Source: Carposina sasakii
Lineage: Eukaryota; Arthropoda; Insecta; Lepidoptera; Carposinidae
Assembly: GCA_014607495.2 (NCBI GenBank)
Contig: CP053175.1
Span: 8,506,770-8,570,769, forward strand
Length of the DNA: 64,000 nt
Reading direction: 5' to 3'
The notes beneath the pieces were generated by a model. The model made no database searches, was not told the DNA's origin, and saw nothing but the letters and a program-made list of their open reading frames with translations. Positions 54,342 through 64,000 of the stretch are shown here, piece by piece (the first letter of the stretch is position 1; each line of letters opens with the position of its first letter). The position numbers and the translations under genes are program-made.

Positions 54342-57300
54342 AAACAAAGTGACCGACATTCCCCTCATGGGATGATAGTAGGATATACATCAATACAAAC
54401 AACTTTTACTATGGCGACTTCCATGAAATCGTTAAACAAAAACAGCTATATTTTATACATAATATCGTCGTGTTTTTGATTTACAAAACGACCCATAGTA
54501 CCTAAAATGCCCACGTGAAGGCAGGGCAGAGGTGTCGAGCGGGGAGAGAGGGGGCCGTAATAGCGCTATACCATAGAGTAACTAGAGACAGCCTTTATGA
54601 CCATAAAGTGTCCCCTTTTCTAATGTCAAGCGGTCATAGTTGGTCTACTTTTAAGCGACCAATTTCAAAAGACATGGTTACATGTCAACATACATACTTA
54701 TAAGCATACGATTTTATTGTGTAATAGAAAGTCAATGTTAGAAGTGCATCGCTGAACAATTTTTAATAAATTTTGTAAATTTTCGCAAGAGTTTGCCCAG
54801 TTCATTTATGAATTCAGGTGTATTAAGGTTCGACATTTGTTGGTTTGTAACTATCATGTGAATCGCATTGGACTTGGAAGAAAAACAAAGCAGAATTCAT
54901 ATGCTTTCATCGGTGAGTATAATTCATTGAGTTTTTCAACATTGAGGCAATATATTCTTATAAAGTTCATTAAAGCAATAATTTATCGTAATTCCGGTTG
55001 TGCTACAAGTGTTTTCCTTTGTTAAATTGTCTTAAATACGTAATTTTTTACCCATTTTAATTTATGACGAAAATTGAGGTTATGCATACTAGTGATGTCC
55101 AAATATAACGATTAAATTAACCTACTCGAGTAAATAATATATTTGTTCTATGCCTTATATATATCCCTTTAATCTTTTTTGATATTAGCTGTATTCGATA
55201 ACGAAAGACGGTGGACTGACTGTTACATACATTGGTTACCAATAAATCAGCGACGATAATTAAGTACACTAAATGTGTCTGTCCACCGGGCACCGGCATC
55301 GTGTCGTCGTCATCGACCTATATGAAAACGGCGATTTTGTATTGATCAGCTAGAAAAATATTGGTATACATATACATATGTGCAAAATAAATAAGTACTT
55401 AGATATTTTCATTTATATTACAGGTTGCCCCTGAATGATGCTATTAGAAAAATGGTGTGATGTGCTGCCAAGAATTAGTACCTACCTACTGATCAGATAA
55501 AACACAGTCACGTATTAGATGTTAAATAATTAAAAAGAATGAACAGAAAAAAATGGTACATTCGAATACACTGTAGGTGGAGTTTTAGCGCCAGTCATAA
55601 TCGTGAATCGTTACGTTCCACGATGCCTAAGTGTGTGGTAAAAAAAGAAAATAACATTTCAATAGTCTTTAAAAATAACAGTGATTCGGCGGGAAAAGCT
55701 GAAAGGGTGCAGGTGTAATTTTCTTGTGAAAATCTAAAATTATTTGTAAATGGCTTGTATGTGTCCGTAAAGTGATGTTTTCTGGTAGATAAGTTATATT
55801 TTGATTACTTGTGAAGTGAATCTAGTGCGTGTGCATGGTTTTATACGCTGGTAAGCTGAGTAAAACTTTAGCCGGAATACGATCTCTTCATGGGCCCATG
55901 TAAGTTGTTTCTGCAATATTTTTTTATTTTCACTAACTTTACACTTGTTCTTGAGGATTTTCCTGACGTTTCCATTCATCATCATCATTATCATCCATCA
56001 TAAATTCAGAAATCATTTACTAAAGACAATGGCTGTATGGGCTTAGTTCTCCTTGCCTTTCCTTCGGGATAAACTAAACATAAATAAATTAAAAATAACA
56101 TTTCAAAAGTCTAAAAAGTGAAGTTTTTATGAGACCGGGAATCTAAGTATATTTGATCGAAGTTTAAAACTGATTAAGTGGTATGGATGTGGTTTCAAGT
56201 TTTGAAAAGTTCCCATGCGCCGCATGTTTACATTAGTTAATTTGTAATTTATATTGTTAATTAGGTAATAAATTTTTACGTTACATATGAACATATTTAT
56301 TTCATTAATTTTTTAGGTCCTAATATCATTAATACTCGAATGTTTCTATTATTATGTATGACATTTTCCATAAAAACCCCTGTAAGTCTATAGAAAAATA
56401 GTCATCATAAATCATCACTACATAGTATAAAACAAAATCGTTTCCCTCTGTCTGTCCCTATGTATACTTAGATCTTTAAAACTACGCATCGGATTTTGAT
56501 ACGGTTTTTTTAATAGATATATGTAGTGATTAAAGAGAAAGTTTAATGTACACTGTATACAGAAATTCCAACTGGAATTCTAAAGTTTACGTGGAAGAAG
56601 TCGCGGCCGGTCGCTAGTATGTATATCATAAGCAGCAGTGCTAGCTCAACTTCCAGTCGGACAGGCGGCATAAATCGATGCCAGTCACCAGCCTGTACCA
56701 CTGAATTTATTTCATGTAGGTACAGATTGTAAGTTTTTTTTCTTTATTTACTCAATGTGACGTGCTATTATAAAACATAGTATCGCTACTGGATTAGTCA
56801 CGCACCGCGCCGCGCGGGAGTTATCTGAGTACTACCGGCGACGCCGGAGTTTGCGCGACTTCTAGTTTCTCAAGCGATACCTAATATATGTATTATCGTA
56901 ATGAAAATATAATGTTTAAAATTACATTACAATGACATTCTACGGCCTCTCGCGTGTGCTTTAACCTTAGGGCAGGTAGATGACGATCATAAATCACAAT
57001 CCTAAAATGAAAATAACATTATAATTATAGCTATCGATATAAAGTATTATCCGAGATATAACTTATCGATAACTTTTATAAGTTTCCCTCACTGACTTTA
57101 CCGAAAAAGGGGACAGTGTAAAAATCGCATCGACCTATAGAGCATATATGCATCTCTTTTTACGTCAACGAAACTCTCATAAGACAGAAGAGTAGAAATA
57201 TATCGTGATTTTAGGCGTTCTCTATGTTTACTCTTTACTCTAAGCGCTATACAAACAAGCGCCTTCTCGCTCGCTCTACCTCGCTGCCTTGCGTTCACGC

Positions 57301-57350
57301 AGGCATTTTTACCTAAACTGTGTAGTTCAACAAATAAAAATATAAACTCA
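54342..57350. other. About 3 kb without a recognisable gene
   Basis: AT-rich. 56430-56620 resembles an RTE-type 3-prime tail (CTTTAAAACTACGCATCGGA, then AGTCGCGGCCGGTCGCTAGT). 56790-56870 is GC-rich. A minus-strand exon begins at the right edge. Confidence 0.4.
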
Positions 57351-57351
57351 C

Positions 57352-57484
57352 CACTAGAGCCAACTTCTGCACCGATTTTTTCCCATAAGACGTTTTTATA
57401 TTTTGTGTCCATGTATTTACGATGCCTTAAATCGTACAAACATTCATAATTTCTCACAGCCTCTATCAACTTTTCTACGTCCAT
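57352..57484 (-). CDS. MADF-domain exon of a second Harbinger (partial)
   Basis: ATG 57484, MDVEKLIEAVRNYECLYDL, then the conserved WEKIGAEVGSS and a GTGAGT donor near 57352. It is the first exon of a MADF accessory gene. The next exon should lie at lower coordinates but was not found. It lies 266 bp from a likely Harbinger terminus at 57750, similar to the spacing in the complete element. Confidence 0.65.
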
Positions 57485-57489
57485 ATTTG

Positions 57490-57753
57490 TGACACTGACA
57501 ACACACGTGTAGCAATGACGGTAGCACGACGCTGACTGAAATGAGACGTGACGGTCCCGGGTGTGTGGGGATAAAAGTATGACACTTGTATGTAAACATT
57601 ATTTGACGTGCCTGACCGGTGACGTGACTGATGGGTTACGTGCCGGTGACTGACGTGTGGGAACAAAGTCATACTAGCAGTATAGAACATTTTTATTAAA
57701 ACCCTGTCCGGTGACGTGACTTGACGGTGACTGATGTGTGTGAGTGCACCTTA
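57490..57753. repeat. Harbinger right terminal region with GACGTG repeats
   Basis: CCGGTGACGTGACT occurs at about 57618 and 57707, with further GACGTG, CCGGTGACT and ACGTG words between. The end GTGTGTGAGTGCACC stops at 57750 next to TTA (57751-57753), compatible with a Harbinger end and target site. The left partner was not found. Confidence 0.5.
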
Positions 57754-58130
57754 AGGAAACTAAAAACAGCATGTCGGGATTTTCAGATAAAATTGTATTA
57801 TTCGCGTCCTTAGACTGTTTAAGATTTGCTGCCAGTGCTTCGTACAATTTGTCTTATGGATCTTCATGTTTTGGAGTCTTTTTAGACTTTTTTGGTGAAT
57901 GTGGCTTTTGAAAATCACAGTCTTGGTCATGCCCCAGTGCTGCATCATCATTTTGACTTGGAGGTCTTATTTCGGCAAGCGGGTCTAAAAAACTTAGCAA
58001 ATTGGAATATATATAAGGTCTTCTAGGCTTGGCTCCAGATCCACTGGAACAGATATTGTTCTTCGCTTTGTCTCTTTTATAAGCGTCCTTAATACTTTTC
58101 CATTTTCTTTGAAGTTCAATGACTGAAAAT
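57754..58130 (-). pseudogene. MADF accessory protein, C-terminal exon of another Harbinger
   Basis: After an acceptor at about 58131: VIELQRKWKSIKDAYKRDKA, YSNLLSFLDPLAEIRPPSQ, a basic stretch, a TAA near 57864, then in the same frame a BESS-like end (DKLYEALAANLKQSKD). It is cut at 57754 by the neighbouring Harbinger terminus. With the plus-strand transposase at 58440 it repeats the interleaved layout of the complete Harbinger. Confidence 0.65.
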
Positions 58131-58439
58131 AATAATAATGTTAATGGTTTAGTTATTAATTAGGTTACATATTAACTATAAATGAGGAATAGGGGTTTTT
58201 TACCGTGGTATTGGTTTTAAGTGCTCGATATTTCGGCGCAGTTGCATGTACCATGATCGCGAGACGACTGAGGGGACTCACACTCAAAAATAACACCACG
58301 GTAAATAACCCGTTTTATTTATAGTTAATACGTATTTAAATAACCGCGATAGCTTAAAAACCATAATTTATTAGGTTAATTTTAATTTATATGTATTAAG
58401 TAGTTGTAAGTTAATTTTAATTAAATATGTAAAATTTAC

Positions 58440-59370
58440 GATGACAGGTATTTAGCTACGGGTTGCTATTGCTCAGACATTCACTATGACTTTAAGTGTG
58501 GACAAACGACGGCAGGCAGAGTAGTCCTTGAAACAGTAAAAATAATATGGGATAAATTAAAAAGCATCTGTATGCCAGAACCAACAGAAGAATCACATCT
58601 AAAAACTGCTGAAGGATTTATGAAATACGCAAATTTTCCCAACCTAATTGGGGCTATCGATGGTAAACATATTAGAGTTATAAAACCTCAACATACTGGA
58701 TCCGAGTATTTTAATTATAAAAAATATTTTTCCATCGTATTGCTTGCAATATGTGACGCAAATTATAGATTTATCGATATAGATGTTGGATGCTATGGAA
58801 AGGCTGCAGACTCAACAATTCATGAATATAGTGAATGGACCAAAAAGATAAGGAAAGGAAATTATAATATACCAAATGCGAGACCAATATCTAATAATGG
58901 AGTGCCAATACCATTTACGTTCGTTGGAGATGAAGGTTTTGCATTATCTCAACATTACAGAGACCTTACGTTGGATAAATCTTGCCACGAGAAAAAAGAA
59001 TATATAATTATCGCTTGACACGTGCCAGACGATACTCAATGTATGTACATTTGGTATATTAAGCAACAAATTTAAAATCTTTAATCGACCACTGAACCTT
59101 AGCGTGGACTTCAGTGTGGCTATTGTGAAAGCCTGTTGTGTACTGCATAATTTCATACGTGAACGAGACAGTTATAATTTTCAAAATTCTTTGAATGTAG
59201 CTGGTTTAGAAGATCCTCCTGAAGATGCAAGTTTGATTTCGATTGGTACAAGACGGTCACAGGGACAATTAAGCGGAACTACGATACAAAAATGTACACT
59301 AATTATTTTATTAGCGATGAAGGCGCAGTACCATGGCAAGAATCAAAAATTTAGTGTACCTACCTAATTA
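58440..59370 (+). pseudogene. Harbinger transposase 2, second exon region
   Basis: Begins at an acceptor-like CAG near 58447 (RYLATGCYCSDIHYDF) and contains GAIDGKHIRVIKPQHTGSEYFNY (shown here only as GAIDGKH for the first aspartate), DIDVGCYGKAADSTI and FVGDEGFALSQ. After EKKEY near 59010 the frame shifts; NYRLTRARRYSM and then LSVDFSVAIVKACCVLHNFI follow in two other frames. The first exon is absent. It is a different family from the complete element (about one third of visible positions agree). Confidence 0.8.
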
Positions 59371-59843
59371 CAAATGTTTTACAAACGTTTTAGAATACTA
59401 AATTGTTAGTTACAAGAATTAAAAAACTAAAAACTAACTAGAATATTGGTTCCGTTTGTTCTGATAGCGGAACACACGAAAACAACACCAGAACTTATCA
59501 CAACTAACGATTTAGCACCCTAAAACGTGGGCACGCGACATGGGTGGCTATCTATACGGCGATGTTCTATGTGTAGTCCCAAAACAAATACATTATTTTT
59601 AAATATATACTTGCAAACCCGGCGAACTCCGTTTCGCCACCAGATGGCTTCGTTTTATGTAACATTTCGTTTGGTGATTAAAAGATGAAGAAATTTTTTT
59701 TTTGTTTTATATTTGAAAAGGAAAAATTTTATTTAATTTCACAACAGTAATGAATTCATTTCGATTACAAAAATGAAGTGTTATTTAGTTGAACTTCTCT
59801 AAGTAAATGAAAGTGAATCCAAAGTAAATACTGAATCGAAGCG

Positions 59844-61514
59844 TTATACATGTCCGCAAATTATCCGTTTCATTGAAGTGCTCTTTGGTAAACCACATTT
59901 TTTTGTTTTTTGGTCTGACGTTAACACAAACAAAGCGGATGGTTTCCCAACTCGTGAACACGCAACGTATAACTGCCCATGTGAAAAACAATGATTTTCT
60001 AAATTTATCCCGTAAACACTAAGCGATTGGCCTTGCGACTTGTTAATTGTCATTGCGAACGCAAGGCGAACTGGAAATTGCAATCGTTTGAAGTCAAACG
60101 GAAGATCAGTCGGAATCATTGGTATTCGAGGAATACATACATTTTCACCTGCGTACTTTCCGTTAATAATGGTTGCCTCAATCAAATTCGGCACAAGTCT
60201 TTTTACCGAAAGTCGAGTACCGTTGCAAAGTCGCGGTGGATTCAAATTACGCAATATCATAATAACTGTACCAACTTTGAGTTGCAAGTTATGTGGTGGA
60301 AATCCTGGTAACTCCAGAGAGTTCAAAAACTCTGTTGGATAATTTACTACATCATCGGGATTTGTTATGGAATCAACGGATTTGTATGTCACCAAATCGC
60401 CAGAAATTTTTGATTGAATGGTGAAATTCAGTGCGTATACATCATTATTCTTTACGGCAAGAATTGCTCGTTGACTTAACCAAGCATAATTCTGATAATT
60501 CTCACTAATGTTTGGGAAAACATTTTCAATAAGAGCTAATTGAGAGTCTACAAATCGGCAAAAGTCGTTGGTAAGAGTAATTAATCCAGATGTCGCATCA
60601 ACTGGGACTTTTCCATTTCCAACAGCTAACAATTGTTTGGAAAATTGTGCAGCACTTTGATCATTTTGAAGTTGAACTCTCATATTAGTCGTTAGCGATA
60701 ATGTTTTTACGTTATTCCATAAAGGTGATGCCTTCAGGCAAGCATTCAATTCATCTGCAGGCGTTCCACGGGGAATTACTGGCAACGTCTGCCTGAAATC
60801 GCCTGCCAATAATATCATCAAGCCGCCAAAGATATTGTTATTTCGCCGAAGATCCTTCAGTGTGAAGTTAAGTGCTTCAAGTGATTTCTTATGTGCCATT
60901 GTGCACTCATCCCAAACAATGAGCTTGCATTGCATCAACAATTTTTCCATTGCACTGGATCGGGAAATATTGCATATTGGAGTATCAATTGTGTTTAAAT
61001 TGAGTGGCAACTTAAGCGCAGAATGTGCAGTACGACCGCCATCTAGAAGAGTCGACGCAATTCCAGATGATGCTAACGCCAAAGCTATGTCACATCTTGA
61101 TCGAATAGTGGCCAAAATCAATGAAATGACAAATGTTTTCCCTGTTCCTCCAGGTGCGTCCAGGAAGAATAGACCACCAGTATTATTGTCCACCGCTTGC
61201 ATTAATGTTTCGTATACTTGTTTTTGCTGTTCATTCAGCAACGGTACATTATTTCGAACGAATTCCTGCAATGTATCAACATTGTATTGCAGCTCTCGAT
61301 TTAATTCTTGGTTGAATGCATCGTGCATCGATCGATTTGGCGCAATCATTCCTACTTCAATTAGTAGCTTGTTTGCAATAGTCAAGCATTGATCCTCAAT
61401 CAGAATCAATCCTTCATTGTAGATTTCATCGCTTATTTGGAAGTCAGGATTATTCGTTTGAATGCGCAAGCAATGCAAGATATCTTCACATATGTCGTCT
61501 TTATATTTGTTCAA
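59844..61514 (-). CDS. Helitron PIF1-type helicase (C-terminal part of RepHel)
   Basis: 556 residues without a stop. Walker A is APGGTGKT at about 120-127, Walker B is LIVWDECTM (D202, E203), and later motifs include LLAGDFRQTLPVI, TNMR and MTINKSQGQSLSVYGI (motifs V/VI). This is the superfamily 1 helicase of Helitrons, which unwinds DNA during rolling-circle transposition. It is preceded on the minus strand by fragments of the same protein (61518-62045) in other frames, so the full RepHel is broken. Confidence 0.88.
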   Translation of the reverse strand: MNKYKDDICEDILHCLRIQTNNPDFQISDEIYNEGLILIEDQCLTIANKLLIEVGMIAPNRSMHDAFNQELNRELQYNVDTLQEFVRNNVPLLNEQQKQVYETLMQAVDNNTGGLFFLDAPGGTGKTFVISLILATIRSRCDIALALASSGIASTLLDGGRTAHSALKLPLNLNTIDTPICNISRSSAMEKLLMQCKLIVWDECTMAHKKSLEALNFTLKDLRRNNNIFGGLMILLAGDFRQTLPVIPRGTPADELNACLKASPLWNNVKTLSLTTNMRVQLQNDQSAAQFSKQLLAVGNGKVPVDATSGLITLTNDFCRFVDSQLALIENVFPNISENYQNYAWLSQRAILAVKNNDVYALNFTIQSKISGDLVTYKSVDSITNPDDVVNYPTEFLNSLELPGFPPHNLQLKVGTVIMILRNLNPPRLCNGTRLSVKRLVPNLIEATIINGKYAGENVCIPRIPMIPTDLPFDFKRLQFPVRLAFAMTINKSQGQSLSVYGINLENHCFSHGQLYVACSRVGKPSALFVLTSDQKTKKCGLPKSTSMKRIICGHV

Positions 61515-62060
61515 TAACTAAATTCGCTGTGAAGGAAAACATGTGGTGATGATAATTGCGAACAGCGTTCGTATTTGGTACGCATTTGATGAAACAACTG
61601 AATCCGCAAGTGTTAAATCCCAATGAGAATCGTTCTCCAGCAAACCTAATAGTTGACATGCTTCTCTATATGTTTGGCATTGGTGGCCATTCACAGTTTT
61701 CAAATGCGCAAATGATTTTGGTCCACGTACATTTACCAACAGCAGTCGCAAATAAAAACATTCATCATTTCTAGGATGAACAGTATACATGCGACTTAGT
61801 GCATCAGTGGAAAACACCTGTGGTCAATCAGGAACTGAGGCTCCTTGTTTGCGACGTTGGAATTTCTTTGTTGATTGATTCCAAGTGTAATACTTGGGCA
61901 TTTCAACGTACATCAGCGTCACTGCGAGTGGATCTACTTCACACATTGCAAAGAAGCTAGTCAATTTTGTCGATGGTGGTCTCTCAGTTCGTTGTGCCGC
62001 ATTAGCCTTAGTGAAGTAAACTCTTTGGCCATTTTTCAAATGCACTGCTAAATGTACAAC

Positions 62061-62693
62061 TATAATAATAATAATAAATTCATTTATTCAGGTAACTAAG
62101 ACCCATTTTTGTTAGTTACAAATTATATTATTAGATAAACACATATATTTTAATGTTAGTAGCAATAATTTATTAATTTGATAGTAGATAATACATTTGT
62201 CATTTTAAATTATTATGTTACACAGTCAAGTATTATACTTGACTGTGTAACATAATAATTTAATACTCGGCTACCTCGAGACACTACAATTTATTTGCAA
62301 ATGAGTCATAACACAGTGACTCAGATACGGACAGTCTAGACGGTTCGCAAACATGCTCAGGATACTGTTGGGGCTAGCTCGGACCCTGCACGCCAGGGAA
62401 GTACATCGCTTACGCATTATGGTGTAAAAGCAGTCGACCCGCGCCTCTACGAACATACCTGACGCACTGCAGTACCGCGGCAGACCCATCAGCATCCTGA
62501 AAGCGTTGTTATATTGAACACGCAGGGCACTGTACTGTTTTTGCGTATAATCAAGCCACAGACTGCTTGTATAGAATGTTGTACAGTAGGCACCAAATAA
62601 TGTAATCTTCGCCTCCGTAGAACAGTGTGCAAATCTCCGAGCAATCATATTGGCTCTCACAGACAGTGCTCTGCGTTCCCGTTCGATGTCTGC
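62061..62693 (-). mobile_element. LINE D fragment, copy 2, in the Helitron
   Basis: DIERERRALSVRANMIARRF and later NAFRMLMGLPRYCSASGMF match the fragment at 46490-46935. The UTR ends in a TTA repeat. Helitron coding sequence lies on both sides in phase (YPKT, then VVHLAVHL). It includes a perfect hairpin at 62205-62263. Confidence 0.75.
62205..62263. repeat. Perfect inverted repeat, 28-bp arms, 3-base loop
   Basis: The arms contain TGTTACACAGTCAAGTA and its exact complement around TTA. It lies in the LINE D 3-prime UTR just after the coding end. No mismatch in the arms. Confidence 0.95.
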
Positions 62694-63040
62694 ACCGTCT
62701 TGGGATATCTTTCATCATGAATTTGAAATGACAATAATCGCCACAGTGCTTCATTACTACTGACGTATCTGCCCATTTGGAAGTTGCTGATTTCGTCATT
62801 CGCATTTTCCGACGCAATACCAAACACAGCCATGTCGCTGCCTTTTGTGACGTACTTGCACAAATATTTGATTGATTTGGCCGAATGACAACTCACAACG
62901 TTTGCATGTGTTTCAAAAATTCGTGATAGCAGCGGGCAATATGGTACAATGAATTCATTTCCGATCTCAATCTCTTGATTTTGAACTTTAACTTTGATAG
63001 TTCGACCATTATCTTCTTTTGAACGCACCGGCGCCATCTA

Positions 63041-63262
63041 CTTAAAATATTGGTTTGTAGTACATGCTATGTATCAGAGATGGCGCTGTATGTAAAAAAG
63101 ATTTTCCTGTTTCTGTTGAAATTTTTCCTGAATTTTCTTCGCTATAAACCTCACGGAGCCCGAGACCTTTCCAACGAATGCAAAACCGTGGAAATCGGTT
63201 CGTGCGTTCTGGAGTTATAGCGTCAGGAAGGAAAACCCGACTTATTTTTATATAGTAGATAA
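63041..63262 (-). other. Non-coding, retroelement-type tail sequence
   Basis: Minus-strand words such as GACGCTATAACTCCAGAACG and TTCGTTGGAAAGGTCTCGGG are of a kind I associate with widespread insect repeats. No gene. Confidence 0.35.
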
Positions 63263-63267
63263 TAAAT

Positions 63268-63449
63268 CTTACCTGCCAGGTTTTTTTCTTTATTGGTTTT
63301 TTCATTGAAATTGTTATAAAAAATTTGGCACAATTCATCCCAAGCATTTCTTTTTAACACTTTGTTTGAATATTCGGGCAGTAGTGAATTCCATGTAGCT
63401 GGACGATTGTTTATTTCTGTTATAAAGCGGTCGGTGTCGAAGGGTTCCA
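63268..63449 (-). CDS. MADF-domain exon of a third Harbinger (partial)
   Basis: ATG 63449, [20 protein letters not shown], then [18 protein letters not shown], ending AG|GTAAGA near 63268. First exon of a MADF access protein; later exons are not found downstream. Confidence 0.6.
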
Positions 63450-63652
63450 TTTTAAAGTAAATACACGCGCAGCACAATTATAAAATAACAACATTATTGT
63501 AGATAGGCAAGCTCTTTTTTATTACACTTAATAATTTTTAGCTAAAGTAACAAAATCAGGAATGTTAAGAAACTTTAAAAAATCACATATTATGTCGATT
63601 TCACAATTATTATTAATTAATTATTGATATATGGTGGCTTATGGCGACGGCG

Positions 63653-64000
63653 TTAGTTTTTCGTAATCTCGTAATCAGTGAAAGGTGCATCTGTTATTTC
63701 AGTTTCATCATTACTGACGGATGATGGCGTGTACGTGTATGGTGCTGATCTTCTCGGAGCCTGAAAGTTGCTCATGTTTGATGGCGTGTACGTGTCGTTT
63801 TTTTCGGTTTCGTAATTGTGACATTGTGAATATAACAAATTAACTTCTTCTTGTTCTGTCAATTTTAATTCTGCGTCATTAACTATCTGGAAGATCTTGC
63901 GTTCAATTTCTGCCTTTATTTTATTAGGCATTCCTTTGACTTTACTTGCCATGCTTTTAAAAAAATAATCCGTAGAGTCCTCTTCCATTTTAGCCTCAAT
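63653..64000 (-). pseudogene. MADF accessory protein, C-terminal end (partial)
   Basis: The frame 63653-63988 and on to the window edge encodes a BESS-like region (FFKSMASKVKGMPNKIKAEI, ERKIFQIVNDAEL) and a Tyr/Thr/Pro tail with two TYTPS repeats. The rest lies beyond 64000. The N-terminal exon at 63449 cannot be its start because it is downstream. Confidence 0.6.

Larger units (their letters stand above)
59609..63037 (-). mobile_element. Helitron, 5-prime truncated, with probable 3-prime end
   Basis: Minus-strand remnant of an autonomous Helitron (Rep end plus PIF1-type helicase). The 3-prime end shows a hairpin GGCGAA/TTCGCC (59621-59626, 59633-59638) followed after a short spacer by CAAGT at about 59609, close to the CTAGT-type ends of Helitrons. 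The Rep catalytic part and the TC end are missing beyond 63037. Confidence 0.65.
61518..63037 (-). pseudogene. Helitron Rep C-part and linker, split by LINE D
   Basis: 62694-63037 encodes NGRTIKVKVQNQEIEIGNEF, SIKYLCKYVTKGSDMAVFG and LLSFQIHDERYPKT; 61824-62060 continues VVHLAVHLKNGQRVYFTKA after the LINE insertion. 61518-61817 (YTVHPRNDECFYLRLLLVNV) leads into the helicase. Stops at 61824 and 61518 and a frame change break it. Confidence 0.8.

Noticed and set aside
1..64000. Host protein-coding genes, CRISPR arrays or bacterial-type operons
   Set aside because: No multi-exon host-like gene was recognised; introns, SINEs and the transposon families show a eukaryotic genome, so CRISPR and operon features are not expected and none was seen.

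Overview
The window looks like intergenic heterochromatin of an insect, most likely a moth or butterfly. I find no convincing host gene. Almost everything recognisable is a transposable element or a fragment of one: piggyBac, PIF-Harbinger with a separate MADF protein gene, pogo/Tigger, a Kolobok-type TTAA element, a Mutator-like element with very long arms, a Helitron, copia, gypsy and BEL retrotransposons, several LINEs and tRNA-derived SINEs. The mixture and the LINE 3-prime tails are typical of Lepidoptera; this is inference, since no species-diagnostic host gene is present. A 500-base run of N (53713-54212) is an assembly gap.

Layout. 1-10.5 kb: a coding fragment cut by the window edge, a LINE split by an intact piggyBac (1347-3885), then a decayed Tigger split by a near-complete Harbinger (6611-9543). 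10.5-19.3 kb: LINE fragments, one split by a 6.8 kb Mutator-like element with tandemly repeated inverted arms, a 51-bp minisatellite and a 1004-residue protein that joins a DDE-type transposase to a ubiquitin-peptidase-like domain. 19.3-23 kb: a TIGD1-like Tigger fragment, piggyBac tails and SINE pieces. 22.9-29.6 kb: one broken copia element that contains a 2.2 kb gypsy-type element carrying virus-capsid-like coding sequence, and also a piece resembling a phlebovirus-type glycoprotein. 29.6-34.1 kb: piggyBac, gypsy, LINE and SINE fragments. 34.2-46.5 kb: a gypsy gag-pol whose gag is interrupted at virtually one site by two DNA transposons, a Kolobok-like element encoding a transposase plus YqaJ nuclease and a pogo/Tigger element. 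46.5-54 kb: a LINE fragment, a hAT-like element carrying a reverse-transcriptase pseudogene, and BEL pol up to the gap. 54-64 kb: repeats, Harbinger and MADF fragments, and a Helitron Rep-helicase split by a LINE.

The nesting can be read as stratigraphy. Removing piggyBac with one TTAA, Harbinger with one TTA, the gypsy-type element with one 4-bp GTAG, the Kolobok plus Tigger pair with TTAA and TA, or the LINE tail with AAGAA restores the reading frame of the host element in every case. This fixes both the element boundaries and the order of events. Genes that are uninterrupted in the window are the piggyBac transposase, the first Harbinger transposase (two exons), the 1004-aa Mutator-like protein, and probably the capsid-like ORF. 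Most others carry frameshifts or stops. The identifications rest on motif recognition by eye, without database searches.
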